Source: Hoeflea sp. 108
Lineage (GTDB): Bacteria; Pseudomonadota; Alphaproteobacteria; Rhizobiales; Rhizobiaceae
Length of the DNA stretch: 64,000 nt
Direction: 5' to 3'
Assembly (NCBI RefSeq): GCF_000372965.1
Contig: NZ_KB890024.1
Location: forward strand, 1,180,839 to 1,244,838
A program made the translations under genes and the position numbers. Under the pieces are notes generated by a model. That model saw only the letters and a program-made list of their open reading frames with translations, had not been told where the DNA came from and did not search any database. Positions 24,250-33,131 of the stretch are shown here, in pieces. Position 1 is the stretch's first letter. The number at the start of each line of letters is the position of its first letter.

Positions 24250-24720
24250 GTCGAACTTCGATGCAATTACGGGGACTTGGCGACGTCAGGCGGTTAAGGC
24301 CGAAATGTGGCACGGATGCGTTCTGTCTCAAATGCCTCCGTTTGGACAGGCGGGGAGAGGGGTTCCACGGTGTGACGACTTTTTGGGCGAGGCTTGGGCA
24401 CTTTTCGATGCTGCCTCTCTTTGCCATCGCTATCCTTCGCACCCTCTCTGGTCTGCGAACGTTGCACCACATCAATCTATCGGAAGGCACGGCCTCGCGC
24501 TCCGCTTCTCGAATTTCTCTCCCGAACGCGGAAGCGTTCTTTGACAATGGCCAGACCGGAAACGGGGCGTGGCAGTGAAGAAACTCGGCCCCTTCTCCCC
24601 GTAATCGGGGCGAGGGACTCCCCGCCCACCGAATTTCCACCCCGCCCCCTTCCATGGCGGCGAAATTCCGTTAAAACGCAGGCTCACGAGAGGCCCGAGG
24701 GCCGCAACCGGTTGGATGGA
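24250..24720. other. Gene-free spacer with rhizobial-style hairpins
   Basis: No convincing gene is seen in these 471 bases. An open frame from 24394 is only the upstream extension of the YfgM-like gene. The spacer holds GAACGC-GGAA-GCGTTC (24524-24539, a GNRA-type tetraloop hairpin followed by TTT) and CCCCG-TAAT-CGGGG (24597-24610) inside CT-rich and GA-rich sequence of a style repeated between genes in many rhizobial genomes. The promoters of both flanking genes must also lie here. Confidence 0.5.
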
Positions 24721-25386
24721 ATGTCGGACGACAGCTTTTTCCGCGAAGTAAACGAGGAAATTCGCCAGGAGCAGGCCAGGGCCCTGTGGGACCGTTATGG
24801 CCCCGCGGCGATCGTGCTCGCCGTTCTGGTGGTCATCGGCACTGGGCTGTTCGTCGCCTGGGAATATTGGGTCGAGACCAAGGCCAACGCCTCGGGCGAC
24901 CAGTTCTCGCAGGCGCTGACGCTCGCCAATTCGGGCAAGACTGACGAGGCGCTGGTTGCGTTCGAGGCGCTGGAAAAGGATGGCTACGGCGCTTATCCGT
25001 TGCTCGCCCGTATGCGTGCCGCCACCGTTCTCGCAGACAAGGGCGACTTCAAGGGCGCGGTCGCGGGTTTCGATGAAGTGGCCGCCGACACTGCCATTCC
25101 TGCCGTCATCCGCGACATGGCCCGCCTGCGCGCGGCACTCCTGCTCGTCGACCACGGTACCTATGCCGAGGTGTCGAGCCGCGTCGAGACGCTGACCGCC
25201 GACACCAATCCGCTGCGCCATTCGGCACGCGAGGCGCTTGGCCTCTCGGCCTGGAAGGAAGGCAAGTTCACCGACGCGATGAAGCTGTTCGAACAGATTT
25301 CCAACGACGAAGTCGCGCCGCGCAACGCGCGTCAGCGTGCCAATGTCATGGCCGAACTGATCCGCGGTTCGGGCAACGGATCGTAA
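24721..25386 (+). CDS. YfgM-like TPR membrane protein
   Basis: This 221-residue single-pass membrane protein has a cytoplasmic N-terminus (MSDDSFFREVNEEIRQEQ), one helix (about residues 25-46) and a periplasmic tetratricopeptide-like domain. It matches the YfgM/DUF2133 family, which in E. coli binds the SecYEG translocon and periplasmic chaperones. It sits 10 bases before der, an arrangement seen widely (yfgM-bamB-der in gammaproteobacteria); bamB is missing here. The ATG at 24721 follows a GGATGGA ribosome site. The alternative long frame from 24394 has no family support in its first 109 residues. Confidence 0.85.
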   Translation: MSDDSFFREVNEEIRQEQARALWDRYGPAAIVLAVLVVIGTGLFVAWEYWVETKANASGDQFSQALTLANSGKTDEALVAFEALEKDGYGAYPLLARMRAATVLADKGDFKGAVAGFDEVAADTAIPAVIRDMARLRAALLLVDHGTYAEVSSRVETLTADTNPLRHSAREALGLSAWKEGKFTDAMKLFEQISNDEVAPRNARQRANVMAELIRGSGNGS

Positions 25387-25396
25387 CGCGGGCCCT

Positions 25397-26836
25397 ATGG
25401 CATTCAAGATCGCCATAATCGGCCGACCCAACGTCGGCAAATCCACGCTTTTCAACCGGCTGGTCGGAAAGAAGATCGCGCTTGTCGACGACACGCCTGG
25501 TGTGACGCGTGACCGCCGCGTCCATGCGGCAAAGCTCTACGACCTCGCCTTCGACGTCATCGACACGGCAGGCTTCGAGGATGCGGGCGCCGCCACGCTG
25601 CAGGGGCGCATGCGCCAGCAGACCGAGATCGCCATCAAGGAAGCCGATCTGATCTTCTTTATGGTCGATGCCAAGACCGGCCTGACCCCCGATGATCGCA
25701 CCTTCGTCGAGATCGTGCGCCGTTCCGGCAAGCCGACCGTACTCGTCGCCAACAAGTCCGAGGCACGCGGCGCCCAGGGCGGCGCGCTTGAGGCCTGGGA
25801 ACTCGGCATGGGCGAGCCCGTGCAGATTTCGGCCGAGCATGGCATCGGCATGCCCGATTTGCGCGACGCCGTTGTCGAAGCGCTCGGGCACGAGCGCGTC
25901 TTCGAGGACGACGGTGACGACGAAGCCGAACTCGTTGCCGAAAGCGACGTGCTGATCGGCGAGGACATCGCCGACCCCGACGCCGAAGACGTCAATGCCT
26001 ATGACGAGACCAAGCCGCTGCGTATCGCAGTCGTCGGCCGTCCGAATGCCGGCAAGTCGACACTTATCAATGCGCTGATTGGCGAGGAACGCCTGCTCAC
26101 GGGCCCCGAGGCCGGCATCACTCGCGATTCGATATCGGTCGACTGGGACTGGAAGGGCCGCGGCATCAAGCTGTTCGACACGGCCGGCATGCGTCGCAAG
26201 GCCAAGGTGCAGGAGAAGCTGGAGAAGCTCTCCGTTCAGGACGGCCTGCGCGCCATCCGCTTCGCCGAGATCGTCATCATCGTGCTCGATGCGACGATCC
26301 CGTTCGAGAAGCAGGACCTGCAGATCGCCGACCTCATCATCCGCGAGGGCAGGGCCCCGGTCATCGCCTTCAATAAGTGGGATCTGATCGACAATCCGCA
26401 GGAAGCGCTCGCCGAGCTGCGCGAAAAGACCGAGCGGCTGTTGCCGCAGGTGCGGGGCTTGCAGGCCGTGCCCGTGTCGGCCGAAACCGGCCGTAGCCTC
26501 GACAAGCTGATGGATGCGGTCCTGCGCACCCACCGCGTCTGGAACAGTCGCGTCTCGACCGGCAAGCTCAACCGCTGGCTGGAGGGCATCATCGCCCACC
26601 ACCCGCCGCCCGCTGTCGCCGGCCGCAGGCTCAAGGTCAAGTACATCACCCAGGTGAAGACCCGACCGCCGGGCTTTGTCGTCTCATGTTCGCGCCCAGA
26701 TGCCATGCCGCAATCTTATGTGCGCTATCTGACCAACAATCTGCGCGACGCCTTCGAGATGCCCGGCGTGCCGATCCGCATGGCGCTGCGCACATCCGAC
26801 AACCCGTTCGCGGGACGCGCAAAGAAGAAGAAATGA
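25397..26836 (+). CDS. der: Ribosome biogenesis GTPase Der (EngA)
   Basis: This is the 479-residue tandem GTPase needed for 50S subunit assembly. The first G domain has its P-loop at residues 9-16 (GRPNVGKS), DTPG and NKSE. An acidic linker (about 175-205) follows. The second G domain has its P-loop at 214-221 (GRPNAGKS), DTAG and NKWD. A C-terminal KH-like domain is present (LKVKYITQVKTRPPGFVVSC). All switch motifs are intact. It follows the YfgM-like gene by 10 bases and is followed by a clear terminator. Confidence 0.97.
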   Translation: MAFKIAIIGRPNVGKSTLFNRLVGKKIALVDDTPGVTRDRRVHAAKLYDLAFDVIDTAGFEDAGAATLQGRMRQQTEIAIKEADLIFFMVDAKTGLTPDDRTFVEIVRRSGKPTVLVANKSEARGAQGGALEAWELGMGEPVQISAEHGIGMPDLRDAVVEALGHERVFEDDGDDEAELVAESDVLIGEDIADPDAEDVNAYDETKPLRIAVVGRPNAGKSTLINALIGEERLLTGPEAGITRDSISVDWDWKGRGIKLFDTAGMRRKAKVQEKLEKLSVQDGLRAIRFAEIVIIVLDATIPFEKQDLQIADLIIREGRAPVIAFNKWDLIDNPQEALAELREKTERLLPQVRGLQAVPVSAETGRSLDKLMDAVLRTHRVWNSRVSTGKLNRWLEGIIAHHPPPAVAGRRLKVKYITQVKTRPPGFVVSCSRPDAMPQSYVRYLTNNLRDAFEMPGVPIRMALRTSDNPFAGRAKKKK

Positions 26837-26841
26837 ACCGG

Positions 26842-26865
26842 GGGCTCGCAATTGCGGGCCCTTTT
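26842..26865 (+). terminator. Rho-independent terminator of the der unit
   Basis: GGGCTCGCAA (26842-26851) pairs with TTGCGGGCCC (26852-26861), with one T-G pair and the AATT centre forming the loop, followed by TTTT. It starts 6 bases after the der stop codon. Confidence 0.75.
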
Positions 26866-26958
26866 CGCATTGCGCGAAGGTTGCGTGCGTTAACGCTCCA
26901 TCAAGGTTAATGCTTCATTTTTCTCTCCAGTGGGTGTGTAGCGTCCTGGAGAGTTTTC

Positions 26959-28146
26959 GTGCATCGACCAGTTGAGTCGCGGCGGCCTGCCGCCGCCCGC
27001 GAGGGAAAGCGTTCGTTCCTGGCACCCGCCATCGTCGGCCTCGGGATCTGGCTCGGCTTCCCCACCGTTGCCGCTTATCAGGACATGACCAGCTTCGTTT
27101 CCGGCCTCGAGGGCCAGAACGCCCGCTGGAGTTCTTATGTCGAGCGCGCTGCCGCCGGTTCAGTGCATGCGGCCGAAATGCCTTTCCTCGATGGCATCGT
27201 CACCGGCCCGATGTCGGGCTCCGGCATGAAGATTTCAGGCGTCGGAACGGTCGCCTTCCGTGGCAAGATCGGCGCTGCTTCCAAGCTGCCCGACGAGGAC
27301 CGGGTCGTGCGCGTCGACAAGCGCAGCCGCGTCGTCGAGGTGACCCCGGTTGCGCCACCCAGGAACTTTACCGCCGGTTCGGTGTTCCAGCGCACCAGTT
27401 CCTTGCTCCTGCGCCCCTCCGCCGATAGCGGCATGAAGCTGACCTTTGCCAAGCCCGAGATCAAGGGCAAGGAGGTCGAGATCGCCGCGGCCTTCCACGT
27501 CAAGGAGACGAAGAAGCGCGATCGCGACGTGCCTTCTATGCTTGCTTCTTTGGTCACCAGCGACAAAGCCGACATTCTCGCCACCGCCTATGCCCCGGCC
27601 GAGCCAGACTATGCCAAGGCGTCGCCCTTCGAGGCGTTGCTGCGCGACGACGACCAGGCGTCGGGCCGTTTCATCCCACCGATGGGCAAGGGTGACCACT
27701 CCTGGCTGCAGAACCCGCTGCCGGCGAGCGTCTTCTCCAAGGCCGAACAGACCTGCCTGGCCAACGCCATCTATTTCGAGGCCCAGAGCGAGCCGCTGCG
27801 CGGCCAGGCAGCCGTTGCCCAGGTCGTGCTCAACCGCGTGCGCAATCCGACCTATCCCGGCAGCATCTGCGGCGTGGTCTACCAGAACGACGGCTGGTTC
27901 AACCGCTGCCAGTTCTCCTTTGCCTGCGACGGCATCAAGGACCGCGTCACCAGCCCGACGCACTACAAGATCGCCCAGGATGTGGCCATGGCCGTGACCG
28001 CCGGAAAGATCTTCCTGCCGGAGATCGGCTCGTCGACCCATTATTACGCCAACTACGTCAATCCGGGGTGGGCGAGGGGCATGAAGCGGATGACCAAAAT
28101 CGGTCTCCACATCTTCTACCGCACTTATGGCGGTGGCTGGAGCTGA
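26959..28146 (+). CDS. SleB-type cell wall hydrolase
   Basis: This 395-residue membrane-anchored hydrolase has an N-terminal helix (about residues 19-40), an uncharacterised periplasmic middle part and a C-terminal SleB/CwlJ-like hydrolase_2 domain (about 263-370). The domain carries the catalytic-type Glu in NAIYFEAQSEPLRGQAAVAQ and the family segments VLNRVRNPTYP and FACDG. SleB-like enzymes are peptidoglycan lytic transglycosylases; in non-spore formers they act in wall growth or division. The start is a GTG at 26959 with GGAGAG upstream. The promoter region carries GCGTTAACGC (26887-26896) and a second TTAA, reminiscent of cell-cycle (CtrA) half-sites but with non-standard spacing. Confidence 0.88.
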   Translation: MHRPVESRRPAAAREGKRSFLAPAIVGLGIWLGFPTVAAYQDMTSFVSGLEGQNARWSSYVERAAAGSVHAAEMPFLDGIVTGPMSGSGMKISGVGTVAFRGKIGAASKLPDEDRVVRVDKRSRVVEVTPVAPPRNFTAGSVFQRTSSLLLRPSADSGMKLTFAKPEIKGKEVEIAAAFHVKETKKRDRDVPSMLASLVTSDKADILATAYAPAEPDYAKASPFEALLRDDDQASGRFIPPMGKGDHSWLQNPLPASVFSKAEQTCLANAIYFEAQSEPLRGQAAVAQVVLNRVRNPTYPGSICGVVYQNDGWFNRCQFSFACDGIKDRVTSPTHYKIAQDVAMAVTAGKIFLPEIGSSTHYYANYVNPGWARGMKRMTKIGLHIFYRTYGGGWS

Positions 28147-28288
28147 CCTGTCTCAAGGCTTGGCCCGGTAGTCCGCGCTGAACCCCGTTTGTCAGGGGAT
28201 TCGCCCGGGGAGGGCAGGGTGGAGCCTTGGGCAGGATGTCGCACTTCGCCAAGCCTCTGATTTAACAGCATTAAATACTTCTGCTGAT

Positions 28289-28332
28289 GGGTGCCCCCGT
28301 GGCTTGACGGGCAGGCACCCTCTAACTATGTT
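28289..28332 (+). promoter_or_regulatory. atp operon promoter overlapped by a large inverted repeat
   Basis: TTGACG (28304-28309) and TATGTT (28327-28332) with a 17-base spacer make a good housekeeping promoter 56 bases before atpI. An inverted repeat of about 12 paired bases (GGGTGCC-CCCGT at 28289-28300, ACGGG at 28307-28311, GGCACCC at 28314-28320) covers the -35 element. It could be an operator, or a read-through hairpin for transcripts from sleB. Confidence 0.5.
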
Positions 28333-28387
28333 GCCGGCGACTTTGAAGCGGACGGACGGAGACGCTCGGACCGGGCGGGAGTTTGCA

Positions 28388-28798
28388 ATGGCCAAGCCAA
28401 CAAGGCCAGGCGAAACTGGAAACACCCGGCCTGAAAATCGAGCCGAAAACGACATTCGCGACAACGAACTCGAGCGCCGCAGGCGCGATCTTGAAGCCTC
28501 GTTGGCAGCAAGGCGCCCACAGCGTGACGAGGGGGATGAAGGTACAGAGTCGAAAGGTACGACTGGCTACGGTCAGGCACTCAAGCTGTCGAGCGAGTTC
28601 ATCGCCGGTGTAGCTGTAGGTGTGGGGCTTGGTTGGTTTGTCGATCGGTTCGCAGGCACGTCGCCCTGGGGGTTGATCGTGTTCCTGCTTCTCGGCTTTG
28701 GCGCCGGTGTACTGAATGTCCTGCGTTCGGCAGGGCTTGTTACAGATGCTGGCATCAGGCCGCCGGACGGGCGGTCGGACGACCAGGGCAAGAAGTAA
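28388..28798 (+). CDS. atpI: F0F1 ATP synthase assembly protein AtpI-like
   Basis: This 136-residue protein has a charged N-terminal half and two membrane helices (about residues 72-92 and 97-117) of the AtpI/Zn-Mg chaperone family (SSEFIAGVAVGVGLGWFVDR then SPWGLIVFLLLGFGAGVLN). AtpI helps assemble the c-ring. It heads the F0 operon, with atpB starting 39 bases on. I chose the ATG at 28388 with GGGAG upstream; an ATG at 28304 would run through the likely promoter. Confidence 0.9.
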   Translation: MAKPTRPGETGNTRPENRAENDIRDNELERRRRDLEASLAARRPQRDEGDEGTESKGTTGYGQALKLSSEFIAGVAVGVGLGWFVDRFAGTSPWGLIVFLLLGFGAGVLNVLRSAGLVTDAGIRPPDGRSDDQGKK

Positions 28799-28837
28799 GC
28801 AGCGCCGCAAGGCGCAATTTAGGCGAAGGGGGGCCAC

Positions 28838-29587
28838 GTGGCCAACGATCCTATCCATCAGTTTCAGATTTCGAAATTGATTCCGATTGAGGTCGGAGGT
28901 CTCGACTTCTCCTTCACCAATTCGGCCGCTTTCATGGTTGCCACCGTCGTGGTCGCCAGCGCCTTCCTGTTCCTGACGACCACCAGCCGTGGCCTCGTTC
29001 CCGGCCGCCTGCAGTCGGTCTCGGAAATGAGTTATGAATTCGTGGCGTCGATGCTGAGAGATGCCGCGGGCTCCCAGGGCATGCGCTTCTTCCCGTTCGT
29101 CTTCTCGCTGTTCATGTTCGTGCTCGTTGCCAACATGCTCGGCCTGTTCCCTTACTTCTTCACCGTCACCAGCCAGATCATCGTCACTTTCGCGCTGGCG
29201 CTGCTGGTGATTGGTACCGTCATTGTCTACGGTTTCGCCAAGCATGGCTTCGGCTTCCTCAAGCTGTTCGTGCCGAGCGGCATTCCGGGCCTGCTGGTGC
29301 CGCTGGTCGTCATCATCGAAGTGATCTCGTTCCTGTCGCGTCCGGTCAGCCTCTCGGTTCGTCTGTTCGCCAACATGCTGGCCGGTCACATCACGCTGAA
29401 GGTCTTCGCCGGTTTCGTTACCTCACTGAGCGCCATGGGCGCCGTGGGTATCGCCGGCTCGGTCTTGCCGCTGTTCATGACCGTTGCAATCACCGGTCTC
29501 GAAGTGCTGGTCGCGTTCCTGCAAGCCTATGTCTTCGCAGTTCTGACCTGCATGTACCTCAACGACGCTGTCCATCCCGGACACTGA
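28838..29587 (+). CDS. atpB: ATP synthase F0 subunit a
   Basis: This 249-residue subunit a forms the proton half-channels against the c-ring. It has about six helices, with the essential stator Arg in SVRLFANMLAGH and later channel residues in LEVLVAFLQAYVFAVLTCMYLNDA. The start is GTG at 28838 (family start MANDPIHQFQI) after GGGGGG. It is the second gene of the F0 operon. The genes for the F1 part (atpHAGDC) are not here, as is usual in alphaproteobacteria, where the two operons are apart. Confidence 0.97.
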   Translation: MANDPIHQFQISKLIPIEVGGLDFSFTNSAAFMVATVVVASAFLFLTTTSRGLVPGRLQSVSEMSYEFVASMLRDAAGSQGMRFFPFVFSLFMFVLVANMLGLFPYFFTVTSQIIVTFALALLVIGTVIVYGFAKHGFGFLKLFVPSGIPGLLVPLVVIIEVISFLSRPVSLSVRLFANMLAGHITLKVFAGFVTSLSAMGAVGIAGSVLPLFMTVAITGLEVLVAFLQAYVFAVLTCMYLNDAVHPGH

Positions 29588-29650
29588 TCCAGATACGGCG
29601 GGCTCGCCCGTCGCATAACGAAATCAACAGTTCCAACAAGGAGTTTTAAA

Positions 29651-29875
29651 ATGGACGCAGAAGCAGCAAAGTATCTCGGCGCCGGTCTGGCTTGTTTCGG
29701 CATGGCTGGTACGGCCCTCGGCCTCGGCAATATCTTCGGCAGCTACCTCTCGGGCGCCCTGCGCAACCCGTCGGCTGCTGACGGCCAGTTCGGCCGCCTG
29801 GTGTTCGGCTTCGCCGTGACCGAAGCTCTGGGCATCTTCTCGCTGCTCATCGCCCTGCTGCTGCTCTTCGCATAA
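29651..29875 (+). CDS. atpE: ATP synthase F0 subunit c
   Basis: This is the 74-residue c-ring hairpin: two helices joined by a polar loop (R38-N39-P40, the F1 contact). The ion-binding carboxylate is E58 (FGFAVTEALG). No sodium-type ligand set is evident, so it should carry protons. AAGGAG before the ATG is strong, fitting the high c-subunit copy number needed. It lies between atpB and the b' gene. Confidence 0.97.
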   Translation: MDAEAAKYLGAGLACFGMAGTALGLGNIFGSYLSGALRNPSAADGQFGRLVFGFAVTEALGIFSLLIALLLLFA

Positions 29876-29938
29876 GAGCCACGCTGACGATTGTGCCGGT
29901 CGCCACAGGCGGCCGGTCGGGTTGGACAGGGGAATGAG

Positions 29939-30541
29939 ATGTTTGTGACACCGGGTTACGCCGAGGAAGTAGCGCCTGCGGCGGGAGATGCTCACACCAC
30001 TGATGCCGGTGCCGCTCAGGCGCACACGGAAGCAGCTGGTGGGCACGGCGGCGGCGTTTTTCCGCCATTCGATTCTACGACCTATCCGTCGCAGATCCTT
30101 TGGCTCGCCATCACTTTCGGCCTGTTCTACCTCTTCCTGAAGAACGTCGTTCTGCCGCGTGTCGGCGGTACGCTGGAAGTTCGCCGTGATCGCATCGCCG
30201 GCGACCTCGATCAGGCCGCGCGGATGAAGTCCGAGGCGGACGCAGCGGTTGCTGCCTACGAGCAGGAACTGGCCCAGGCCAAGGGTAAGGCCAATTCCAT
30301 TGGCCAGGAGGCCCGCGACGCGGCCAAGGCCGAAGCTGAAGGCAAGCGCAAGGAAGTCGAGGCCGGTCTCGAGCAGAAGCTCGCTGCCGCCGAGGCGCGC
30401 ATCGCCACCATCAAGGCCAACGCCATGAAGGAAGTGGGCACCATCGCCGAGGACACCGCCCAGGCGATCGTCCAGGCGCTTGGCGCAGGCAAGGTCGAAA
30501 AGGCCGACATCGCCGCTGCCGTCAAGGCCGCAGGCAAGTAG
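29939..30541 (+). CDS. atpF': ATP synthase F0 subunit b'
   Basis: This 200-residue divergent b subunit, found in alphaproteobacteria, cyanobacteria and plastids, pairs with b to form a mixed peripheral stalk. It has a His/Ala-rich N-terminal extension (about residues 1-45), one helix (about 46-66, SQILWLAITFGLFYLFLKNV) and a long Ala/Glu/Lys coiled coil. The ATG at 29939 is chosen by family start and GGGGAATGAG upstream. It is 10 bases from atpF. Confidence 0.94.
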   Translation: MFVTPGYAEEVAPAAGDAHTTDAGAAQAHTEAAGGHGGGVFPPFDSTTYPSQILWLAITFGLFYLFLKNVVLPRVGGTLEVRRDRIAGDLDQAARMKSEADAAVAAYEQELAQAKGKANSIGQEARDAAKAEAEGKRKEVEAGLEQKLAAAEARIATIKANAMKEVGTIAEDTAQAIVQALGAGKVEKADIAAAVKAAGK

Positions 30542-30551
30542 GAGACAAGCG

Positions 30552-31031
30552 ATGGACGCTACATTCTGGGCAACAGTCGCTCTGTTTCTCTTCGTTGCGC
30601 TGATCGTGTACCTGAAGGTGCCCGGCATGCTGGCGAAATCTCTCGACGGCCGTGCGGATCGCATCCGCGCCGAACTCGAGGATGCACGCAAGCTGCGTGA
30701 AGAAGCGCAGCAGCTGCTGGCCGAGTACCAGCGCAAGCGCAAGGAAGCGGAAAAGGAAGCAGCCGAAATCGTCGAGATCGCCAAGCGTGAAGCTGGCCTG
30801 CTCGCCGAAGAGGCGCATGCCAAGACCGAAGAATATGTCGCGCGCCGCACCGCGCTCGCCGAGCAGAAGATCGGCCAGGCAGAGCAGGAAGCGATCAACG
30901 AAGTCCGCGCCAACGCAGTGGACCTCGCCGTCGAAGCCGCCCGCCAGATTCTGGGCAGCAAGTTCGACGCCAAGACCAGCACCGACCGCTTTAAGAGCTC
31001 GGTCCAGGAAGTGAAGGCCAAGCTCAACTAA
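30552..31031 (+). CDS. atpF: ATP synthase F0 subunit b
   Basis: This 159-residue b subunit has an N-terminal helix (about residues 4-22, FWATVALFLFVALIVYLKVP) and a coiled coil with the conserved SLDGRADRIRAELEDARKLR segment. With b' it forms the stalk holding F1 still. It is the last F0 gene and is followed by a strong terminator, confirming that the F1 genes are not co-transcribed. GGAGACAAGCG precedes the ATG at 30552. Confidence 0.96.
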   Translation: MDATFWATVALFLFVALIVYLKVPGMLAKSLDGRADRIRAELEDARKLREEAQQLLAEYQRKRKEAEKEAAEIVEIAKREAGLLAEEAHAKTEEYVARRTALAEQKIGQAEQEAINEVRANAVDLAVEAARQILGSKFDAKTSTDRFKSSVQEVKAKLN

Positions 31032-31058
31032 GTCGAGCTGGACTTACCCAATATGAGA

Positions 31059-31087
31059 AAGCCGCTGGAATTTCCGGCGGCTTTTTT
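31059..31087 (+). terminator. Rho-independent terminator of the F0 operon
   Basis: AAGCCGCTGGAA (31059-31070) pairs with TTTCCGGCGGCTT (31071-31083), with one G-T pair and a small AT-rich loop, and runs into a T-stretch ending at 31087. It is 27 bases after the atpF stop. Confidence 0.85.
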
Positions 31088-31202
31088 GTTGGAGGAAACA
31101 ATGAGCCGCCCTGCGGTCGCACCGGGGAAGTGTCACCAGCGATGAGACTGCGGCCCCGGGCTTGAAAAGATCTGCGCAACGGACCGCCGGCCGCGGACGG
31201 CG

Positions 31203-31853
31203 TCAGTCCTTGAACGGCGCGAAGGAGACGCGGTGGATGCGGATGGATGCGCCATGTTCGACGATCGCCGCGCGATGGCGTGCGGTCGCATAGCCCATGT
31301 GGATTTCGAAGCCGTAGCGATTATCGTTGGCGCCGCAGGCCGTCATCATCCGGTCGCGGGTAACCTTGGCGACGATGGACGCTGCGGCGATCGACTGCGA
31401 GCGCTGGTCGCCCTTAACCAGCGCCTTGCAGGTGCAGGCGAGGCCGGGAGGCACGTCGCGGCCGTCGGCGAGCGCCGATTGGGCAACGACCGGCAGTCCG
31501 GCGAGCGCGCGCCGCATGGCCTCGAGGCTGGCCTTGCGGATGTCGCTGCGGTCGATGCTGTCGGCCGAGACCGACGCCACTGCCACACCCAGCGCCTTGC
31601 TCAGGATCTCGTCGAACAATGCGTCGCGCTGGGCTGCGCTGAGACGCTTGGAATCGTCCAAGCCGGCAGGGATGTTGTCGGGGTCGAGCACGACCGCCGC
31701 AGCCACGACAGGGCCGGCGAGTGGGCCGCGCCCTGCTTCATCCATGCCGGCGCATGGCCACTGCCCGGCCTTCATCGCCTTTTGTTCGAAGGAGAAGTCG
31801 GGTTTCTCGACGATCTCGAAGAGGGGCGGAGAATCGGAACGCGGGCGAGCCAT
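31203..31853 (-). CDS. rnhB: Ribonuclease HII
   Basis: This 216-residue RNase HII cuts the RNA strand of RNA-DNA hybrids, including single ribonucleotides in DNA. The core CAGMDEAGRGPLAGPVVAAA holds the first Asp-Glu pair. DDSKRLSAAQRD and AAASIVAKVTRDR carry the other active-site residues, and HMGYATARH is the C-terminal family segment. I start at the ATG at 31853; the frame runs back to 31931 without family similarity. It is convergent with the F0 operon. Confidence 0.95.
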   Translation of the reverse strand: MARPRSDSPPLFEIVEKPDFSFEQKAMKAGQWPCAGMDEAGRGPLAGPVVAAAVVLDPDNIPAGLDDSKRLSAAQRDALFDEILSKALGVAVASVSADSIDRSDIRKASLEAMRRALAGLPVVAQSALADGRDVPPGLACTCKALVKGDQRSQSIAAASIVAKVTRDRMMTACGANDNRYGFEIHMGYATARHRAAIVEHGASIRIHRVSFAPFKD

Positions 31854-31976
31854 AGTGCGGCGATGCTCGCATCGGCTCCGATTCTCCGCAAGACCTTCCC
31901 GTCCGTATGGGGCGGCGGCTCGGGAAGGCACCGTCAGCTGGCCACGGGGGAGGCCGGACGGGATTCTCTTGTAGGG

Positions 31977-33131
31977 TCAGAGCAGCATCAACTGCTGCTG
32001 GTCTTTCGGGGCGGCCTTGAACAGGTCTGTCCTGAGCGGGGTGCGCTCGGAGTTGAGGCCAAGCCGTTTGGCGGCCATCTCGAAGCGGCGACCGATCTGC
32101 CAGGCATAGGGGCCCTTGCCGCGCATGCGCTTGCCCCATTCAGCGTCGTAGTCCTTGCCGTCGCGCATCGAGCGGATCAGCGACAGCACATGGCGATAGC
32201 TGTCGGGATAGTGGCGCAACAGCCAGTCCTTGAAGATCGGGCTGACTTCGAGCGGCAGGCGCAGGATGACGTAGCCGGCTCCGGTCGCACCGGCGGCGGC
32301 GGCCGAGTCGAGTATACGTTCGATCTCCTGGTCGGTCAGGCCGGGGATGATCGGCGCCACCATGACCGAGACGGGAATGCCGGCCTGCGACAGCTGGCGG
32401 ATGGCTTCAAGCCGCCTGGTCGGTGTCGCCGCACGTGGTTCCATGGTGCGGGCAAGCAGCCGGTCCATCGTGGTGATCGACAGCGCCACCTTGGCGAGAC
32501 CCTTCTCCGCCATGCGTGCCAGGATATCGATGTCCCTGGCCACGAGCGCCGACTTGGTGACGATGCCCACAGGATGGTTGCGCGCCTCCAGCACCTCGAG
32601 GACCTCGCGCATGATGCGCCAGTTCTTCTCGATCGGCTGGTAAGGATCGGTGTTGGTGCCGATGGCGATGGTGCGCGGCTGGTAGCCGTCCTTCGACAGC
32701 TCGCGGTCGAGCAGCTTTGCCGCATCGGGCTTGGCGAACAGCCGCGCCTCGAAGTCCAGTCCTGCCGACAGGCCCATGTAGCTGTGGGTTGGCCTGGCGA
32801 AGCAATAGACACAGCCGTGCTCGCAGCCGCGATAGGGATTGATCGAGCGGTCGAAGGAGATGTCGGGGGAGTCGTTGCGGGTGATGATGGTGCGCGGCTT
32901 TTCCACCTGCACTTCGGTCTTGAAAGGCGGCAGTTCTTCGATGGTGCTCCAGCCGTCGTCGAAGACATGACGCGTCGTCGGTTCGAAACGCCCGGAGGGG
33001 TTGACGCCGGAGCCACGTCCGCGCCGGCGCTCGTGATTGATGCGCAGGCCACTCTCTTCGATCATCGCGTTGGCCATTGTCGCGCCACCGCCTTTGAAAG
33101 CTGCGACATCGGCCCGTGCAATGGGTTCCAT
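31977..33131 (-). CDS. Radical SAM protein, PA0069/SplB-like family
   Basis: This 384-residue radical SAM protein binds its 4Fe-4S cluster through C-x3-C-x2-C in GCEHGCVYCFARPTH. Other family segments include NPYRGCEHG, LSITTMDRLLARTMEP and GIPVSVMVAPIIPGL. The group (often annotated PA0069) resembles spore photoproduct lyase, but the bacteria carrying it do not make spores; its substrate is unknown. An N-terminal extension (about 60 residues) precedes the domain. It follows rnhB on the minus strand but 123 bases upstream of it, and is divergent from the glycosyltransferase-like gene. Confidence 0.88.
   Translation of the reverse strand: MEPIARADVAAFKGGGATMANAMIEESGLRINHERRRGRGSGVNPSGRFEPTTRHVFDDGWSTIEELPPFKTEVQVEKPRTIITRNDSPDISFDRSINPYRGCEHGCVYCFARPTHSYMGLSAGLDFEARLFAKPDAAKLLDRELSKDGYQPRTIAIGTNTDPYQPIEKNWRIMREVLEVLEARNHPVGIVTKSALVARDIDILARMAEKGLAKVALSITTMDRLLARTMEPRAATPTRRLEAIRQLSQAGIPVSVMVAPIIPGLTDQEIERILDSAAAAGATGAGYVILRLPLEVSPIFKDWLLRHYPDSYRHVLSLIRSMRDGKDYDAEWGKRMRGKGPYAWQIGRRFEMAAKRLGLNSERTPLRTDLFKAAPKDQQQLMLL

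Noticed and set aside
26887..26910. Full CtrA site before the SleB-type gene
   Set aside because: Two TTAA elements are 13 bases apart, not the 7 of the standard TTAA-N7-TTAA site.
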